14,949 nucleotides of DNA from Oscillospiraceae bacterium (GTDB lineage: Bacteria; Bacillota; Clostridia; Oscillospirales; Oscillospiraceae). The stretch spans positions 1 to 14,949 of the forward strand of contig JAJQHT010000126.1 in NCBI GenBank assembly GCA_021199595.1. Direction: 5' to 3'. A program made the position numbers and the translations under genes. Within the stretch, counting starts at the first letter, position 1. Each line of letters opens with the position of its first letter. The notes under the pieces were generated by a model that was given only the letters and a program-made list of their open reading frames with translations, was not told the origin of the DNA and searched no databases. Positions 14,114-14,949 of this stretch are shown piece after piece.

Positions 14114-14527
14114 ATGACTGAAACGACCATACAGGTGCGCTATCCTGATCTTGACCCCATGGGCATTGTCCACCACGCCGTCTATCCCGTTTGGTATGAA
14201 ATCGCCCGGATGGAGCTTTTGCAAAACGCCGGTTTCCCCTGGCCTAAACAGCACGAGCTGGGCATCGACCCGGTGATGGTCAGCCTGAACCTGGAATACC
14301 TGGCCCCCGTCCGCTACCCCGGCGAGGTCATTATAAAATCCCAAATCATCCTCGCCGAACCGAAGAAGCTGAAAATACGCTATGAGTGCTTCTCCGAAAA
14401 CGGCGCCGTCTGCAACAACCGCGCCGAGAGCTTCCACATCTGGTGCCGGGACATGAAAAGCCTAAACCTCCAGGAAGCCGAGCCGGAAATCTTCGCCGGA
14501 TTGGTTGAGGTGGTTGAGAATTTCTAA
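14114..14527 (+). CDS. Hotdog-fold acyl-CoA thioesterase (4HBT/YbgC-like)
   Basis: This 137-aa protein should hydrolyse an acyl-CoA to a free acid and CoA in the cytoplasm. The opening YPDLDPMGIVHHAVYPVWYE carries the family signature, with D14 at the position of the catalytic aspartate of 4-hydroxybenzoyl-CoA thioesterase (DxDPxGIV). The length is typical. GAGGTGA precedes the ATG by four bases. It follows the BKACE gene after a terminator-like hairpin, and its stop lies two bases from that of the convergent LysR gene. A thioesterase next to BKACE fits hydrolysis of the acyl-CoA that BKACE makes, as in carnitine degradation where betainyl-CoA is hydrolysed. It is not the hotdog ammonia-lyase Kal, whose opening motif differs. 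The substrate is unknown. Confidence 0.85.
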   Translation: MTETTIQVRYPDLDPMGIVHHAVYPVWYEIARMELLQNAGFPWPKQHELGIDPVMVSLNLEYLAPVRYPGEVIIKSQIILAEPKKLKIRYECFSENGAVCNNRAESFHIWCRDMKSLNLQEAEPEIFAGLVEVVENF

Positions 14528-14529
14528 GC

Positions 14530-14949
14530 TTAAATCTCTTTCCAAATATTCCCCAGTCCCTCCTGCAGCTCGGGCAGTAGAGGATTGCCTTGTCCCTTGG
14601 GTGCCAGAAACGCCAGGCGAAGGCGGGCATATTCTGTCGGGAGCGGCAGTGTTTGCAGGCGGGGATTTGCCAGCTTTGCCACCACCGAGGCAGGGAGGAT
14701 GGCAGCACTCTCGCCGGTCTCGATGGTCGTGGTCATATCTTCCAGACTTTCGCAAAAGCGAATCTGCGGCTCCAAGGCCAGGTCGCTTAGAATGCGAATA
14801 ATATGATACAACCCTTGCGGTTCCCTGTCAACAAGGATAAGACCCCGATTCATGATAATATCGGCATGATCGCCGTCCCGGTGTGTGTTCCCGCTGCGGA
14901 AAGCAAGCAGCATCTCCTCCCCGCCCAAAATGGGTTGAGAAATATCGCT
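14530..14949 (-). CDS. LysR-type transcriptional regulator, C-terminal part (cut by window edge)
   Basis: The frame is open to the right edge without a stop, so the true start and the N-terminal helix-turn-helix are outside the window. The visible 139 residues form the second half of a LysR substrate-binding domain: the strand ILVDREPQGLYHIIR, an ESLEDM segment, and TTTIETGESAAILPAS, which matches the family's usual V-GLG--LLP motif, followed by LQTLPLP. LysR proteins bind DNA as tetramers and respond to small molecules. It converges on the thioesterase gene with a two-base gap and no terminator between. It could control the neighbouring cluster, but convergent placement is not the classical divergent LysR arrangement, so that link is weak. 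Confidence 0.8.
   Translation of the reverse strand, partial: SDISQPILGGEEMLLAFRSGNTHRDGDHADIIMNRGLILVDREPQGLYHIIRILSDLALEPQIRFCESLEDMTTTIETGESAAILPASVVAKLANPRLQTLPLPTEYARLRLAFLAPKGQGNPLLPELQEGLGNIWKEI

Noticed and set aside
14114..14527. Identification as 3-aminobutyryl-CoA ammonia-lyase (Kal), because it follows a Kce-like gene
   Set aside because: Kal is also a hotdog protein, but this one carries the DxDPxGIV signature of 4HBT/YbgC thioesterases.

Overview
This window looks like chromosome from a moderately GC-rich Gram-positive anaerobe of the Clostridia, probably of the gut Oscillospiraceae type. That placement is an inference. It rests on purine-rich GGAGG-type ribosome sites, clear sigma-A style promoters (TTGNNN, 16-18 bases, TATAAT-like, often with an extended TGn), U-tailed hairpin terminators, a secreted protein with SGEASGE linkers, a MepA-like MATE transporter, and a beta-keto acid cleavage gene of a kind common in amino-acid fermenters. 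No tRNA, rRNA, CRISPR array, transposase or phage gene was found, and the genes look like ordinary chromosomal neighbours.

Layout from left to right. Positions 1-223 hold two divergent promoters around a hairpin. Then comes a soluble orphan histidine kinase (224-1288, +) with a strong terminator. Facing it is a two-gene operon on the minus strand: an AraC-type response regulator (3075-3800) and a YesM/LytS-type membrane sensor kinase (1343-3082). The operon diverges from a gene for a large secreted right-handed beta-helix protein (3969-6125, +). A 20-base-period direct repeat lies between the two back-to-back promoters and is the obvious candidate binding site for the regulator. Together these three genes look like a self-contained sense-and-secrete unit.

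Next is an O-acetylhomoserine sulfhydrylase (6408-7691, +) with its own promoter and a structured leader. A 15-bp terminator hairpin separates it from a convergent minus-strand operon of a DUF362/ferredoxin protein (8555-9709) and a TatD-family metal-dependent hydrolase (7774-8538). A MATE transporter (start best placed at a TTG, 9926-11314) diverges from that operon. The preprotein translocase subunit SecG follows (11434-11661) with its own promoter and terminator.

The right end holds an apparent catabolic cluster: a thiolase (11806-13056), a BKACE/DUF849 beta-keto acid cleavage enzyme (13098-14024) and a hotdog-fold acyl-CoA thioesterase (14114-14527). A LysR-type regulator converges on it and runs off the right edge (14530-14949). 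The enzymes fit a route in which a beta-keto acid and acetyl-CoA give acetoacetate plus a new acyl-CoA, which the thioesterase then hydrolyses. The substrate cannot be read from the sequence. Several apparent long reading frames start upstream of the mapped promoters; shorter starts with good ribosome sites were chosen for the response regulator, DUF362 protein, MATE, SecG and thiolase.
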